From Jacaranda mimosifolia (taxonomy: Eukaryota > Streptophyta > Magnoliopsida > Lamiales > Bignoniaceae), in assembly GCA_018894105.1 (NCBI GenBank), contig CM032123.1, forward strand, positions 2,047,001 to 2,111,000: a DNA stretch of 64,000 nt, in the 5' to 3' direction. Made by a program: the position numbers and the translations under genes. Shown piece after piece: positions 24,451 to 38,000 of this stretch; position 1 is the stretch's first letter, and each line of letters begins with the position of its first letter. The notes beneath the pieces are model-generated. The model was given only the letters and a program-made list of their open reading frames with translations. It made no database searches and was not told the DNA's origin.

Positions 24451-25046
24451 GTTGAAGCCAGAGTAAGACATGTTGAAGATTTCTTTTGCACTCTAATATA
24501 ATATGGTTGCTGCCCATGGGCTATGTGTGACTCCAAAATCCCCTTTGTTCCCCCGCAAGACTCGGGTTCAAACACTTTTAAGCCATCGTAGATGTAGCAA
24601 GAGAAATATATCACGTTTTGCACATATATATATATATATATATATATTCGGCAAACATTCATTTATTGATTTATTCATTTGTAATATATATATATATGTA
24701 TCTATAGTCAACAATTTAGTAATCTAATATAAACAATTAACAAACACAACAAAATACAAAATAGTCATGCAATTATATAATCAATAAATTGAAATCAGAT
24801 ACAATAACTATGCCAAAAATATACTCCAAAAGTACTCATATACATATATATGTTGAATTTTGCAATTAGGCTTTCCCAATATATATTTGGATTCAAGACT
24901 TAAACCCAAAAATAGATACAACTCATTCTTGATCATAAAATTATCAACACTTACTCAAAATATGCGTAATAACTAAATAAAACATCTAAGAGATACAATC
25001 AACAAAATTGGATTCTAATTCATAGATATTTGGCTTTGATACCAAC

Positions 25047-25493
25047 TGTAAGTTATAATTTAACCCAAGATGCAATATACATGAAATCAAAATACCATAA
25101 ATAGATTGATTTATTTATATACCTGTTTGAGCCATAAGATTAATGATCAATGATTCCTGCAATTTTACGATTGATTGCAAAATCTTCCTCTCCTTCTCAA
25201 ACAAACCACTTGACAGCTTTAATGGGATAACAATATCAAAACGTAGAGTGGAGAGGGGACTTAGCTCCAATATATATAAGATAAAACCCTAGAGAGCCCT
25301 CCCATCACGGGCTTATAAGATTGGGTCTACACTAGTTGTCATATCAAGTCTATTTAGAAAAAGGCCTTTACATTATTGAGTCAAAATATTAGGCCCTATT
25401 AGTCTATCTCATTAACCGTATTAATTTAGCCCCTTTTATTTTATTAAAAATAAATTCAATTAATAGAAGTCCACATATTGAAATAAGATTCCA
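25047..25493 (-). repeat. 5' LTR of the Copia element
   Basis: Direct repeat of 18,256-18,710, with intact TG...CA ends. The Met-type PBS lies immediately inside it on the minus strand. Confidence 0.9.
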
Positions 25494-25684
25494 ACAACAG
25501 CAGCTGAATATGAAAGCAGAAAATTCTAATTGAAAGACCGTTGAAATTGAAGAGAAAACTTTGTCACCTTTGGATATGGTTCAAATTCAAAGGACAATTG
25601 AAAGATGAATTAAGAAAATTTTTCTCACTAACTAAAATCCATAAGTTCTCGTCTACTTTAAAATGTAGGAAATATGAAATTCAC

Positions 25685-27189
25685 TTTCCCATCATGGTGT
25701 GTAGACGAGAAGATACGTAGAGAGCTTCCAAGAGCTTATAAAATTCGCCGGACGGCCGCCCCCGGGGTCGATTCGAATCCAGTTGCTCGCCCGAGTTCCT
25801 TCGGAGAACTACTGAGTTCTATGCTTGTATTAATCTCTCCCGAGTCATCAGATAAAGCTTTGATCCACCGGCTGTGACTATATCCCAAAGGCGCCAGCCT
25901 ACACGGGCGGCGACTTCCGCTAGAAATTCATCTTTGCTGAGACGGCAATGTAGGAAACTGAGTGCTCAATCCTGCACGACGGCGATGCATGAATGGATCG
26001 ATATTAAAAACATAAAAAATGAAGATAATCATTGATAAGATTGTTGGTGCGGTATGTGGAATTTCTGTGATCGACAAGAATTAAGTAGTCGAGGTGAGAG
26101 TTTGGCTCTCTGTCTTTAAGACAAATTAGCCTCGCACTGATGATAACGGCAACTAGCTATCATCTTCCAAGATACAACGACTAATTCAAACGGTAGCAAC
26201 ACTACAAACCATCTGATGTTTTGAACTTTAGGCATATTGAACTCTCAGGACTATGCTCATAATGTTGTATGAAAGATGTTGTGTATGTCTTGTCTTATTC
26301 CTTTTTGATGTAATATGGGATTGATCTATTTATAGATCCTAAGTTTGCAGCCAAAAGGATGGTCATTAATGACATTAATATTGCTACAAATTTTCAAAAC
26401 AGCTATCATTAATACAGGAAGTCGGAAGGACGCAGTCCAAATACATCGTTGGAAATAAGAAAAACTCGTACAGTCTAAATACATCCGCTGTAGGATTTAT
26501 TCTGTTGTTATCCAATTTCCAGAAAGATAAGTTGACCATTAATGTCACTCTTTTTCTGGATAAACTGAAATTAATTTCAAAAGTTTGAAGGTCATTTCTT
26601 GCTGGGCCAGATTTAGTCCAAAAGTTAACATTAGACTAAAGGCCCAATTTAACCTAAGCACAAGCCCTCGACCACGCCACACCAAGCCATGCCCAGCCCA
26701 GCCCAGCCGGACAAGCGGCAGTGGCAGCGGCGCGCGCGTGTGTGGGTTGGGTTGAATTCAATACCATTTAGGTCCTCCTCCCTTCAAACACTTGTGGTAC
26801 CCCCAAGGGGCCCATTCCTTTCCTCCACACTTGAAACATATATTCAAGTCCACCTTTTACAATATTAGATAGAGTTTCACTCCTCCCATTCCTTTGGCTC
26901 ATTTTAGTTTTCTTAGTCCTTTCAAGTAGCTCACTTTGACCATTAATTTCTCATTCACATGAAATTGATTTTGGCCAATTAATCTCATTATCGTTATCTA
27001 CTTGCGCCGTAGTTTACGACGATCTCCAATTTTTCATAAATTAATATTTTGAGCATTCTTAAAAATTTGGTTAATTAAGACCAATTTCCAACAAAGATTT
27101 ATTAGTTATGATGGACGGATGAAAGTACATACGGTCTTTTCTTGCTGAAGAATGAGGCATCCCCAATTACTTGCAAATGTGAGAATCAT
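25685..27189 (-). pseudogene. Prenyltransferase copy 3, exons 1-2 (pseudogene)
   Basis: Exon 1 begins at 27,189 with MILTFAS, matching copies 1 and 2 for six residues and then diverging to a stop. Exon 2 (about 25,977-25,685) aligns with the other copies along its length and ends LEALYVSSRLHTMMGK, matching LENIYIFTRPYTMIGN. A 2-base deletion near the shared AGCATAGA segment shifts its frame, and the RP of the conserved RPxT is changed to RL. The region between the two exons contains a 1,052-bp solo LTR (26,042-27,093). Exons 3-12 were not found to the left, where LINE and Copia sequence follows at once. Confidence 0.75.
26042..27093 (+). mobile_element. Solo LTR in prenyltransferase copy 3
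   Basis: 1,052 bp starting TGTTGGTGCGG and ending TTTCCAACA, flanked by AAGAT duplications (26,037-26,041 and 27,094-27,098). A TATTTATAG TATA-like box at about 26,328-26,336 favours plus orientation. No internal retroelement sequence adjoins. A GC-rich patch lies at 26,690-26,750. Superfamily not determined. Confidence 0.8.
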
Positions 27190-27239
27190 GGTATGCTCTC
27201 GCTATCTTTTCCTTTCCAAAAGATGAACAAATATAATAC

Positions 27240-29700
27240 TGGAAATAATAATTAACAATAGTTATGAATATATAGAGGTTCAAGATTTAAAGGTGTATGA
27301 ATAAATTAAAAAAATGTTAATTATTATTTTATAATCATAAGTGCAAATTAGATTCCTCTCATTGTCTTTCTTTTGCAAACAAACAACCAATTTAACACTT
27401 AAGTTAAAAAGTACTAGTCAAATTTTCTTTTTTTAATTTTTTTTTGCCTTTCCCAACTTATTTCTATTTATTTCATTTTTTATTTTTTTTGGAATAGTGT
27501 CCCGCAGCCAATTTGATTGACATGTAAACTATTTCACTTGTGATATAATTTGGATTGAATGATATTTATAATAAATGGCCATGTTCATCATATGCTTACC
27601 TTTACTTCACTAGCATTTGGTTGAAGCCCTTAAATCACACAAGACTGCGAGAGTTGGTCGCGCACTGAGTGGTGATCATGAAACAAGTCTTACAGGATCG
27701 TGATCTTAAAACATGTCAAGTCATAGAATCTTATGAGACAGAGTATCTAAGATTCGAATATAGTTGGACTAACGATGCATAAATCAAAGGGGTTGGATAT
27801 TGCTCTATTTTATGAGCAAACCACGTTAGATATGGATACATGTTAGTGGGTGCTTGTTCGAGAACAAGTTCACTGAATGCCCACATGGAGAATCTACTAG
27901 ATAGCCGTAGTAGCAAGTCAGTAGTGGCAAGTTCTCCAGCTTACGCTATTGCATATAATTAGTCCTTTGAGTTGAGAATTCATGGTAATCTTATGTTTAG
28001 GTTCTCTTGCTTTGACTCTTCCTTGACCACTCTACGGGTCATCAGGGTTGAGCTTGGGTATGAGCTACTTAGGCATAGAGGTTTGTGAAATACAAGATGG
28101 GATCTATCTCCTCATCGTTGTGAGAGGCGAGTGCATCTCCTATGTATTCTATAATGATCGATTCCAAGAAATCCTTGCACAAGGTAGTATGACAATTTGA
28201 AAAAGAAGTTTTCCAAAAATGGGATCATAAAGGGGAATCGAACATTGGTAATAGAAATGTAGTTATCAAAGCTATTGGGGAGCCAGCAAGTATCTTGCCC
28301 TAGACCTCTTTCGGGAAATAAGAGATGGAAGGACAGTATTTACATGGCAAGCATAGAGTTAGAATAGTTCTCTAAGAGCATATTCATTTCGGCCAATTAG
28401 TTGGGGTTCATGGGCTTGAAGTTGGACATTGACCATGGAGATTGGATACTCTTTAATTAATGGAGATTAATTGAATTGAGTTATTAGTTTAAAGGAGTTT
28501 AAACTAATGTAAATATTTCAATATTCTAAATATCACAAGAGTTGTGAGCCAATGTCCAATGAATGATAGAACCTAATGGGTTACAATCAAAATCCAATAG
28601 GAAGCTCTATTTGATTAAAGGGATTTTCTAAGAGTTAGAAAATTCCTAGACACCAATTTTGTGGAGGAAAATGGTTGACTAATTTTTTAGTCATTTTGGC
28701 TTTATTAATTCAATTGTTAAATAATAATTTAAGGAGTTAAATTAGACCAATTAAATTAAAGAGTTAATTTCATTGGTACCATACAACATTTAATTAGTCA
28801 AGTTAACTTAAGGGGTTAAGTTAACTCTTTCTAGCTTAAGGAGTTAAGTTAGTTGGCTTAAGGGGTTAAGTCAAGACCAATTAATTAAATTAAGGGGTTA
28901 ATTTAATTGATGTCAAGAATTAGTTTTGGAGGAAAATTCCAATGAAGGAGTTCATTTGAAGTCAATTTAGAATTTATTTGGATGACATTTCATGAGATGA
29001 AATGAAAACTTCAAATGAAATTCAAATGCAAGTGAAATTTAAATTTCACACGCCACTTGTCTTGCTTAGGTGGCGCCTCACCTCATGAGAGGTGTGATGC
29101 CAACTAGCGTCACACTTTCCCACCTCTATAAGTAGAGGAGTGGGCAGCCAAAGCAAAAAAAGTCATGTAAGATTCCCTTTTTCCCTCCAAAATTGTGATC
29201 CACTCATGTGTTGAGGTTTCACACATTCTTCCACACCTTTCGTCCTCAAATTGGCCTTCATCTCTTCTTCTTCTTCTGGAGTTCCAGCTCTCTGTGGTGT
29301 GTGGATCATCACATGAGAGGCTAGACATTTGGATAGTTTTGCTCTTTGGAGATCCACTGCAGGGCAGTCCGATTGGAGGCATGTTTAAGGCACTTTCCGA
29401 TCTCATTTTTTGCTGAATTTTTTCCTAGATATTCCTCAAGGTGTTGGTAAGGTGCTATCCAAATTTCAGCAAATTTGGAGGTGTTTTGATAGAGCAAAAG
29501 TTGCTGCATTGCTGTTGTGCTAGAAGGAGACAGCTTTGAAGTGTTCAAGCTACTCTTCTTTCTACCTTGGATTTTGAGCAATCAAGGTCTTTATCCTTCA
29601 TTCAAATCCATTTCACAGCATGATTTGATCCTTGAGAGGTGTGTGGTCCAGTTTTGATTTAGCTTTATATGCTTTTTTAATTGGATCATTGTGCTACACA
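27240..29700. other. Repeat-like region, possibly an LTR or UTR of a large retroelement
   Basis: No gene is recognised. The text resembles LTR/UTR sequence: long phrases without ORFs, a short tandem array of AAGGGGTTAAGTTA-type units (about 28,720-28,920), and a TATA-like CTATAAGTAGAG at about 29,126. A possible terminal CTACACA lies near 29,700. I could not find paired ends or a target duplication, so extent and identity are uncertain. Confidence 0.3.
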
Positions 29701-30480
29701 CTCCTTCAATTTTAAATTTGCCAAGTGGGAGGGGGAAGGGGTCATTTTTCAATTATCCACCATCAGCAACTGCAATTAATGCAAACCTACAGTATAGGGT
29801 TTGGAAGGATTTTTTTTTTTTTTTTTTCTCACGTCCAAATTCATATCTAGCCATTTTTCTTCTTTTGTCTTCTCCATTAAACTTCAAAATTTTTATATAT
29901 TTTGGATCTTTTATTGTGATATATATTTTTTTTTTTTTATTTTATTTTACAGATATATATATATGTCAAATGTATGTAATTCATAATTAAATATTTCTTT
30001 GAAAAATATTTAATAATTTGACATTATGTATCTATAAAATGGTATCGGTGTTAAAATACCAATTTAAAAAATAGAGGATTTGGACTAATTTTTAGGTAAT
30101 TAAACTTATTATTAATACAAAGCCCAATAAGGTATTTGTGAAAACCTTTAAAATTTAATTTGTTACGTTTTGTTCTACAAAAGTGTATTCTTATATATAC
30201 ACTTTTAGTCAACAGATATTTATCTTTTCAGCTAATAAATGTCTAGCCGACATTAGTTCGACTATTAAAGTGAAATCAATTATAAGTTATAAATAATTAA
30301 TTCTAAAATTAATTGACCTACTAACATTTTAGCCCAAGTACATTGCAATGCGTGTAATGCTTTAGCTAGTACACGAAAGTGTACACCATGATTCTTTAGT
30401 CTATCAATAACTGCATGTCTTGCACAATGAATATGATGAAGTAGGCCATTATCTTAGCAATAATGAGCTAAGCTAGTATT
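29700..30480. other. AT-rich stretch, nothing recognised
   Basis: Poly-T runs (29,810-29,828, 29,928-29,938) and low-complexity sequence only. Short plus-strand ORFs here are Phe-rich readings of T tracts. Confidence 0.5.
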
Positions 30481-30799
30481 TGCAGTGAATCCTCCTACCC
30501 CCTTTCTCGATTATTGTTGCGAAACGAATGGGCTTGCCTAGGGGTTGCCAAAAAGAAATTCTTTCTTTTTGCCCCTTTTTCTATAAAAGTCAATTACCCA
30601 TCCAATCTAATATTGATTAGATACCTGAGCGCTCAGAGATTCTCGCGAGTCCATCATATATATATAAAGCAACTTCCGTCCTTTGCAAAACTATTAATTG
30701 AATTTCCTATCAGGCTTTACAACCAAATTCAAGATCCAGTCATTAGACATTTCCTTCACCTGCAATCCGAACTAAGGATGGGTTTTTGGGGTTAGCTCA

Positions 30800-30925
30800 A
30801 CCTCGGGGATCACGACCCTTTATCCCAGCCATTGTAGCGCGTGTGTCGCTCAAGGTAAAAGGGGTATGATGAGTTGATGTCATCCTCACCTTCCTCCAAC
30901 TTATCACTGGCAATCTATTCACGAA
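30800..30925 (-). pseudogene. rrn18: Mitochondrial rrn18 (SSU rRNA) fragment
   Basis: The reverse complement matches the conserved bacterial-type SSU rRNA region around E. coli 1,180-1,245: GGATGACATCAACTCATCAT, then CGACACACGCGCTACAATGG. The shape CGACACACGCGCTACAATGG, rather than the plastid CACACGTGCTACAATGG, points to plant mitochondria. Only about 120 bases remain; it is not a working rRNA. Confidence 0.75.
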
Positions 30926-31461
30926 GTTCCCAGAATAGGAAATTTTTCAGTGAATCGAGCATTATCTCCGTTCTTACTGAATTTAGGATGGTCTTTAGAT
31001 CTGGCTCTTTTAATTGATTTTCTTACGAAAGCCCTCCTCGTGGCTAGGCAGGCAACTCTATTTATCTCTTCGTCTGGAGCAAATGAGGAAACATCAAGCT
31101 CGGGAGCCATGGGTGATCTCATTCTTTAATAGATTGGTTCGGCGCTCCGCAAGGTTATATTTGTACATGTTCCGACTTGCCAGTCATTGGATATAATGGC
31201 ATGACGAGTCAGGGGGGAAGGGGGAGTTCTTTCGAAAAAATGTTTCTCAATGGGAACCTAAGATCAACATAGCAGAGTGGCCAACCAAGCCAATAATCAT
31301 CGCTCAAGAAAGCAAGGTAAGCAAGGATCATAGAATATAAAATTCCCCACTCCACGGTAGGAAAAGAAGCTAAGGTAGTTTACTTCTACCATTTCTCAGC
31401 AAAAATAGGGATGTGGAAAACAAGATAGGAATTCTCTACAATAACACTGTAGAACAATTAA

Positions 31462-31535
31462 AGGGATGTGGCCCAACTTGGTAGCACGTTTGTTTTGAGT
31501 ACAAAATATCACGGGTTCAAATCCTATCATCCCTA
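31462..31535 (+). pseudogene. Plastid-derived trnP-like sequence with altered anticodon
   Basis: A 74-base cloverleaf whose acceptor arms AGGGATG/CATCCCT pair and whose T arm is ACGGGTTCAAATCCTAT. It is very close to plastid trnP-UGG. The anticodon loop reads TTTTGAGTA where the plastid gene has TTTTGGGTA, changing the anticodon from TGG to TGA. D-arm differences also look like C-to-T decay. It is probably inert in the nucleus. Confidence 0.75.
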
Positions 31536-32061
31536 CATATTACTGCTCCTTTAAGCAGTTCCCACTTGAGTTTGAGTAGACTAGAGACGGAGCTTAGGAG
31601 TAGGGTTAGATTTTTTATTCTATTAAAAATTGATTCTACAATATTGACTTCATTCATTAGAAATTAACTAATTAAGATGTAATTAGAATTTGTATTTGTA
31701 TTTTAATAATTAGTCGGCTTAAAAGAAAATTTCACAAGAAGAAAAGGCTTTCATGTGGGAAAAATTAATAGTGAAATATTATATTTTTTACAATTTGATC
31801 TGACCTAATATATTAAAATTAGTTGCTCGATCCAGCGATAACTAATTGATCATGGACCATTCAATTCATATTATTAAAACATAAATAACAAAATAAATAT
31901 GCTGCACTTAACTAACTCAAATCCCCAAATTTACTTTATGATAATTTGAGGATACAATCTATTAAAACATGAATAAGAACAACAACTTAAGTACATTTTG
32001 TCTAAGGAGTACTTTATGAGGATGTTGGAGAACAACTTGAAGTGTTGCAAATTTGATCTTC

Positions 32062-35000
32062 TCAACGAACAAAAGGAACTAATAGATACTCTACATACAT
32101 AAGCTGTCAAAAACAACACCTTAGTAAGTTACTTCACTCTGAAGTTAAATAAAAATTGAAGAATGACTCAAATTTTTATGTACTTTGTGATTTTTCTTAG
32201 ATACCATTAATATTATTTTCTAATCATCATAACTACAAAACTATCATTAACAACCCATTGTCGTCATTTGCTGCAGCCCCACTATGCCATTTTCATCACC
32301 TTTTTCTTTTTATTTATAAAAAAAAATTCAAATAAATAAATTAAAAATATTAAAAAATATATTGTACTAAAATAGAGTCAACTAAAATCACTATTGTAAT
32401 TTAAGTAAAATTAAATTAGGAAAGCAAATTCAAAGCCCATAATAAATGGTTCTCACCTTCCATACAAACATGTAAAAATCAAATCCTTCCTTATCCAGAT
32501 TAATGGACATAGCTCGACGTAAAACTATACAAGCCAACAAAAAATGGCTTATAACCTGCAATATTCCAATGACCATAACTTCATCATCTAAATTTCACAT
32601 ATAGAAGATTGATTAACATAGCTAAAAGTTTTCATAATAGAAAAGAAAGGCATACAATTACAAGCTTGCTAAGGAGGAATGAGGAAGAAGCTCCAATCCC
32701 CATGCCACCTCCATAAATCAACATCAGTAGGCTAATACAAATCCAAAAGACCTTTCAAGCAAATTTTGAACTTTGTAAGTATAATAAAAATTAAGGAGGA
32801 ACTAATTTAAAAAAAAAAAAAAAAAACTTTACTCACTCGATCTTTTCCAAGCCTGACAGTCAATAACGAGTCAAGGCCAAATAATCGATCGCCATCAATA
32901 TCAGGTATATCCTGTTATAATTGTTCAATGATTATCACTGTCCAAAATATTTCATGCCATAAATTTATGCTAAGTACATCAATAACTGAAAGTTATGTAT
33001 TATAGAATAAACTGATAATGAACCTATAATTTATTACCTTGGATAAGGCAACAATGATGGACATTAAAATTGAGAAACACGACGCAAAAAACAACGAGCT
33101 TGTAAATATTACTGGTCTTCCAAGAGTATATTTCTGCATATATAATCAATTGTTCTAGTTATTTCAATTAAGAAAACCAAAAAGGTCCATATGAAATGAA
33201 TAATTAGCTGAAAAATTGAGTACATACTTGAATATGAATAAATGTGGTGAATGGAATTAAGAATGCCCTTGCTACGATCATGGACGTTGAGGTAAGGAAT
33301 GGATTTTTTTTCCATCTCAAAAAAGGTACCTATAATTTGTTTTTACATGTATACACACATCAAAAATTTGTTAAGCTTCGATTCTCGAATCTCACACATT
33401 TAAATGTGAGCATGATGCCATTTAATCGGTTGATTACTTAATTGGCTAAATTTCATATTAGGACAAAAAAAATAACATTAATTTATAACATATAAAAGTG
33501 ACAAATATGCCATAGATATATTTAACCATTTACGATCCTAGCTATATTGTTAATGGTATTGTTTCACCTTTCATATATTTCATTTTACAAATATATTGTA
33601 TATTCTTAAGAAAATATTTAATATACTTGTTTTGTACATATGAAATAAAATATAAAATTAAATTACAATTGAAATAAAAAATTTGAAATGGTCGTAGCTA
33701 ATAATTAACTTACCTCAATGGAATACGCGCTTCCCAATAGACAACCAACGAGGGATGCAAAAAACAAAGGTGGCGAACGGAACACTAATCCCAATCCCAA
33801 AGACTACAAAAATAGAAGTTTATTCATAACATAAAAATAAAGTTTTGTGTATATATAATTTTAATATAATTATTAATTATTAATTATTACCCCAAGAAGA
33901 GACATGGAGACAAGTGCGACCCCAAATTTCATGGAAAATGCACCGGAAGCTAGAGGAAGATAGGGTTTGTTGACCTGATAACATAATAAATTGCTTAATT
34001 AATTTTCTTAACTACTTCACTTAAATAAATATTTAGTGGTGCATATATATATATATATATATTGAAAATTCTTATCCATATCAGATTTAACAAATTTATC
34101 CTATTTTATACAGCACAACTTTGTTGATAATAGTAATGTAATTTCAACCAAATTTTGAACTCTTATAATTTTGATTTTTTAATCAAATTTAAAAACTCAT
34201 ATTTATTAAAGAAAATCTTCACTTGGATAGGTAACACATTAGTTAATTTAGACTCAAATATGATCTATTTTTATTATTAAAAATTAGATATTTAGCAACT
34301 ATGGTATAATAATAATAATAATTTTTTATATTGAATGGTTTGAAAATAAATGATTTTATTAAATCACACTTGAGATAATTATTTTTTCCATTTTCAAGAA
34401 AAAATCCGTTATTTGACTAATTTTAATGTTTGTATGTTGACTGCAATAAAATGTCGATGCTCTCAAAATGAACATATTGGATATGTATGTATATTTCAAA
34501 ATTTAGCTAAGCTGTAGAAAAGGAAAAGAAACATGCTTTAAATATTAAAAATGGATTATTATTATTCAGTTAATTTAAACCTCAATTAATTTAATGTATT
34601 CTAATAAAATTATATGATTTAAATATTATATTATTCAAATATATTAATTTTACTATTTTTAAATATAACATTATATTATTATTTATATTTTACAAAATAT
34701 TTATATCATATTCCTTGGCATGGAGTTATATGGGCCTTTATTTTCTTATTTTTAATGTAATATAGTTCTATTATTATTTATATTTTACAAAATAATTCGC
34801 TTGCCAGCTGACATAAAATTATAATTGAAATATATGAAATATAGAAGTATTTTACATTAAAAAAAATTACTTAATATGAATGTGCCATATTATTTTTATT
34901 CTGATGGATACTGTTTAGAATTATTATTTAACTATTTTAATTATTTTTAAAAAAATGATAGTATTTTATTAATTGAATATGAATTTTTTTAATGTTTTAT

Positions 35001-38000
35001 TTTTAAAAATTATTATATATTTTATTTAATTTAATTAAGTGAATATACTATGCATAACACAGTGTTTATGTTAGTATAACTAATGTAGCAAGTAGAATTA
35101 GTCAATATTCACTTTCAGACTTGGAGGATGTTTACCTAAGCTTATAATCTTCTTAATATCTTATAAAATATTAGAGAGTTTTTAAGAAAAAAATTATGAG
35201 TTCACAAATTAAGATATTAAAATTTTATAAACTTTTGTGAAAAAAGTGAGGAGTTCTTAACTTGTTTTCAATATATTAAGAAACTCGTTTAATCTTTCTT
35301 TATATTAATCACAAAATTATTATTACTCACTTCTTATAAGCTTCAATGTCTTATATTATTCAAATACTTTAATAATTTATAGCAATCTATAAAAATTTAT
35401 AAATAAATTTAGCCAAATACCGTCTGAATTGACTTTAATTTGGTAAAACTCAATCCAAATACTAAAAATAGAAACCATCACTTTTTAAACCCCTTTTCCA
35501 CTAATTTTACTATTCCAGAAATAGAAATCATCACTTTTTAAAAAATTTCACCCAATATAATTTCAATTTTCATTTTCAAAACACATTCTCGAATAACCTA
35601 TATATGTTTTCCCAATAACCTATATATCTTCTCTCTCTATTTCATTATTTCTATCTCTCTCCACCTACAACCTACATAATCATTACATTTCCAAACATTT
35701 CATCCAAATACATTTCCATTTCCACATCACATCACATAACTAATTCTCACCATTTTAGAAATGATGGAAATGGAAATTAAACCAAACATGCCTAAAATTT
35801 TCCCATACTAAAGAGATTAGTTGTAGCTAATTTACATTGATGAAACTGCAAAAAAAAAAAAAGGAAAAAAAGGGTTAAAGACTTAGAGAGCATAGTCACC
35901 TTATCTATTTCAACATCATATATTTGGTTTACTCCGGACACATAAACTTGCGCCAAGAGGAATACAATCATTGCCTGAAATTGAAGAACATATGTACAAA
36001 TAAGAGAGCAAACTAATTGAACTGCAAAATTGAAAGTTTTCTTGTTAAAATCGTGTTTGTTTTTCCGAATACTTTTCTAAGCATTATAGGAAAACACACA
36101 CACACACAATTTTTCGACCTTAATTCATGATTTACACAATTCTATTAAAAAAAAATACTTCATTTTCTGAAGTAGTATATAGTATTTATAACTGTAAAAA
36201 TGAAAAACAAGAAAATTAAACAACCATTTATATCTTTCAAAATAAAAAATCACATCAATCCATCTCGATTAGTCAAATTTGTTTATTAACTATTCAATTG
36301 TGTTTTTATTTGCATAAAAATCCAAAAATTAACAAAATTATTTTCGCATTTTAGAATTTCATTTTGGAAAGTGAATCCAAATATAACTACACTTAAAATG
36401 GATGAGATGGAGACATTACCTGCAGCACTCCCCCAAAGAACGCCGGGGAAACTTCAGTTAAAGACCGCAAAGGCAAAAGGGAAATTGAAGTTATGGTAAT
36501 AACCTGTGAAATCAAATTGTTTAGAACCATTCAGAGGGCTCTTAATTGATCGAATTTTAATCCGAATTCGATTCGAATTTTAAAATTTTTATTCGATTAA
36601 AATATTCAATGAATCAAATCTAATTACAAATATCTGTAATCCGAAATAAGTGGATCGAATACAAAATTAAACAATCCGATATGTTAAAGATTCGAATATG
36701 AACTATAATATTTTTTTATTAAATTAATTAATACTCTTATATATAATATCAATACAGATTTTAAAATAAATTCTATATATTATATTGACCTAATATATAT
36801 TAACGGCAATGTTATGTTATTAATATTGAGTTTTTAGCCTCAAAAATAAGAGCGAGATAATAATAAAATGTCAAACATAATAATGTATAATAATTTATCT
36901 ATGCATTAATATAATGTGAAATATAGATTTAGTATTCAAATATTTAACTTTTGCATTAATATATAATAAAAAGTTGTCAAATATGATATAAATTAATTTA
37001 TAAATAAATATTTTTATACAATACAAAAGGGGGAAAAGAAAAAAAAATATTAATCTGGTCGGATTTTTCTATTGAATCTCGGATATCCATCGAATTCGGA
37101 TATGATTGTAGACATATTAATATTAGTCAATGGAGAAGTGACACATATAAAATAATATGCCAGATATTAATTTAAAATTTTTATTTATTTCTTGTAATTT
37201 ATTAAATTTAATTCCAAAAGATAAATAGTTTATTTTAATTAATACTCTAGTATTTATCTTATACTCAAATCAAATATTGACAAATGTTAAAAATGAAGTG
37301 TCTGTGTCTATGGACCAATCAAATCAAAAATATTTGATATTACTTTATCAAAGAGATAAACATCAAAGAAGTTCAAGTCAATCTCAAAGTTCTCACCAAG
37401 CATCTATATAAAGGGGGTAATCAAAGTTCATTCAATACACAACACAAATCCTAGCAAGTGAGAGAAACTTTGAAGTAGTCCAATAATTCTCTTCAGCAAA
37501 TTTGAAGAGATCCACGATATTCAAAGCATTTTTTGCGAAGCTCATTATATTTTGGCGTTTGATTCGAGATTAAGGTACAAAGCCCTCGAATTGGTTATTT
37601 TCTTCAAATCAAATTCAAGGAAATCCATGGTGTTCAAGACGTTATTCGCAGAGCTCATCATATTTTAGCACTTGATTCGAGATTAAGGTGCAAAGCCCTC
37701 GAGTTGGAATTATTTTCTTCAAATCAAATTCAAGGAGACCCACGACATTCAAGGCGTTCCTCACAGAGCTCATCATATTTTAGCGTTTGATTTTAGATTA
37801 AAGTGTAAAGCCCTCGAATTGGTGTTATTTTCTTCAAATCAAATTCAAGGAGATCTACGGCGTTCAAGATCATATTTGGAAGAGAAGAATCAGAGGATTA
37901 GATTAGAGATTTAATCCATAGATGATAAATGTTAATCTTATTTTATTTGTACGATTTTTCTTGTCTTATAATTTAATTTTGAAGAGAAAGAAATTGCACT

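Larger units (their letters stand above)
18256..25493 (-). mobile_element. Ty1/copia LTR retrotransposon, decayed, nested in the LINE fragment
   Basis: LTRs of 455 bp (18,256-18,710) and 447 bp (25,047-25,493) lie within ACAAC duplications (18,251-18,255 and 25,494-25,498). On the minus strand the 5' LTR is at right, followed by TGGTATCAAAGC (about 25,032-25,043), one change from the initiator tRNA-Met PBS. A purine-rich AAGTGGGAGAATCT precedes the 3' LTR. Coding remnants in Copia order, all minus: GAG-pre-integrase region (22,110-21,688, SNSLYMLTLATN), integrase C-terminal part (21,343-21,089, TPFELLWFGRKPSLNHFRV), and RT/RNase H (20,293-19,785). The LTRs are clearly diverged and stops are frequent, so it is inactive. 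A hAT-type MITE (23,653-24,450) is nested inside. Confidence 0.92.
30480..31600. other. Organelle DNA insertion (NUMT-like)
   Basis: Base composition shifts to a balanced, non-repetitive texture, and two organelle genes lie inside: a mitochondrial small-subunit rRNA fragment (about 30,800-30,925) and a plastid-type trnP (31,462-31,535). A plastid-like trnP beside a mitochondrial rRNA piece is expected of plant mitochondrial DNA, which contains plastid-derived tRNAs. Edges are estimated from composition. Confidence 0.7.

Noticed and set aside
24505..24660. Possible SINE within the Copia element
   Set aside because: A box B-like GGGTTCAAAC is present, but no convincing box A, tail or duplication was found.
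29110..29581. Overlapping minus-strand ORFs of 64-98 codons
   Set aside because: No domain, no splice context, and they lie in repeat-like sequence.
30514..30795. 93-codon plus-strand ORF in the organelle-derived block
   Set aside because: Its N-terminal part looks like translated non-coding DNA and I could not match it to a known mitochondrial protein.
31462..31535. Functional tRNA gene
   Set aside because: It is a plastid-type trnP inside organelle-derived DNA with a changed anticodon and arm mismatches, so it is treated as inert.
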